From contig JAGGUZ010000024.1 in NCBI GenBank assembly GCA_021158225.1, positions 1 through 50,830 on the forward strand: DNA of 50,830 nucleotides, given 5' to 3'. Below are positions 50,456-50,830 of the stretch, piece after piece. The stretch comes from a bacterium (lineage in GTDB: Bacteria > Patescibacteriota > Gracilibacteria > UBA1369 > PNNO01). The first letter of the stretch is position 1. Each line of letters opens with the position of its first letter. The notes beneath the pieces were generated by a model that did no database searches, was not told the DNA's origin, and worked only from the letters and a program-made list of their open reading frames with translations. The translations under genes were made by a program, and so were the position numbers.

Positions 50456-50830
50456 TTGAGGCATAGAAAAAACTTCAATAAGCTTGGTTCCATAGGTTCT
50501 ACGCTTGTTTCATTTATTAAGAAACCTCTAACCGTTAAGCGGTCAGTTGGTTCGTATAAGCCTGTCTCTCAAGTGCATATTCTAAAAAGGGCGCTTGGGT
50601 TCATGGCTTTTTTTGTAATTATTACTTCATTTACGCCCAATATAGCGTTTTCAGATGCTAATTTTGCGGTCGCACAAATGGATTATCCGCAAATATCTTC
50701 AAATATAATTGCCGATGATTCCGGTTTTTTGATTCCGATAAATCCTCAGACAGGTCAAGCTGATAGAAGTGAAATGACGGATAAAATTACGCACATAGTT
50801 AAGAGTGGAGAAACACTTTCTTTAATTGCA
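50456..50830 (+). CDS. LysM-domain envelope protein, 5' part (cut by window end)
   Basis: A frame open from 50390 to the window edge. It encodes a basic N terminus, a hydrophobic export or anchor segment (LGFMAFFVIITSFTPNIAFS), a linker, and the start of a LysM domain (THIVKSGETLSLIA), which binds peptidoglycan GlcNAc chains. Such proteins often continue into an M23 peptidase, but that part lies outside the window. There is no ATG before the anchor; TTG 50456 is a provisional start, with an AGGA tract only a few bases ahead, and a start nearer 50408 after AAGGAAAA is possible. Confidence 0.6.
   Translation, partial: MRHRKNFNKLGSIGSTLVSFIKKPLTVKRSVGSYKPVSQVHILKRALGFMAFFVIITSFTPNIAFSDANFAVAQMDYPQISSNIIADDSGFLIPINPQTGQADRSEMTDKITHIVKSGETLSLIA

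Noticed and set aside
1-50830. CRISPR arrays, insertion sequences or prophage
   Set aside because: No direct-repeat arrays, transposase or phage genes were seen; gene content is chromosomal housekeeping and envelope genes.

Overview
The window looks like a compact, AT-rich chromosome segment from a Patescibacteria/CPR-type bacterium. The clues are DUF3352 and DUF4012 membrane proteins encoded with a one-base overlap, a Wzy-type ligase with a TPR tail, a transketolase split into two genes, a short AlaRS without the C-Ala domain, few Shine-Dalgarno sequences, and 3'-overlapping convergent genes. The gene content is richer than in most such genomes: MEP isoprenoid genes, AroE, MutS/MutL, LexA, S-adenosylhomocysteine hydrolase and cobalamin-linked enzymes. 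UGA reads as stop, because no gene carries an in-frame UGA and ispDF ends with one. This argues against the UGA-glycine Gracilibacteria/Absconditabacteria code. The exact lineage cannot be fixed from this window.

Layout. 1-7 kb: an S-layer-homology surface protein, the methyl-cycle pair metK-ahcY, then a surface-glycan block (GT2 glycosyltransferase, polyprenyl-phosphate sugar transferase, Wzy/WaaL-TPR) reaching 9 kb. 9-13 kb: YibE/F, epoxyqueuosine reductase QueG, cobalamin adenosyltransferase, GTP cyclohydrolase FolE, RecR. 13-18 kb: ispE and fused ispDF, a small membrane protein, NnrD, enolase. 18-22 kb: a degenerate metallo-beta-lactamase-fold protein whose stop codon lies inside tRNA-Arg(CCU), an unrecognised structured RNA candidate, miaB, alaS. 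22-32 kb: the DUF3352-DUF4012 pair, mutS-mutL, tRNA-Thr(CGU) and autoregulated lexA. Two candidate LexA operators sit in the lexA promoter and a third lies upstream of mutS. 32-38 kb: LemA, a bacterial PH-domain protein, ftsW-murG, lspA, aroE, mscS. 38-40 kb: a possible minus-strand RNA, a CofE-like ligase and PurN. 40-46 kb: a five-gene operon (split transketolase, aminotransferase, D-2-hydroxyacid dehydrogenase, glycerate 2-kinase) that could connect serine and hydroxypyruvate to 2-phosphoglycerate and enolase. 46-50 kb: an operon of two PurP-family ATP-grasp proteins, a GlmU-like nucleotidylyltransferase and an SMR transporter. The right edge cuts a LysM envelope protein preceded by a structured leader.

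Strongest leads: the RNA candidate at about 18631-18860, with three hairpins sharing the same CUCGU loop; the LexA operator series linking mismatch repair to SOS control; the tandem archaeal-type PurP genes; and the hydroxypyruvate/glycerate/transketolase operon. All functional statements rest on reading the sequence by eye. No database search or folding program was run.
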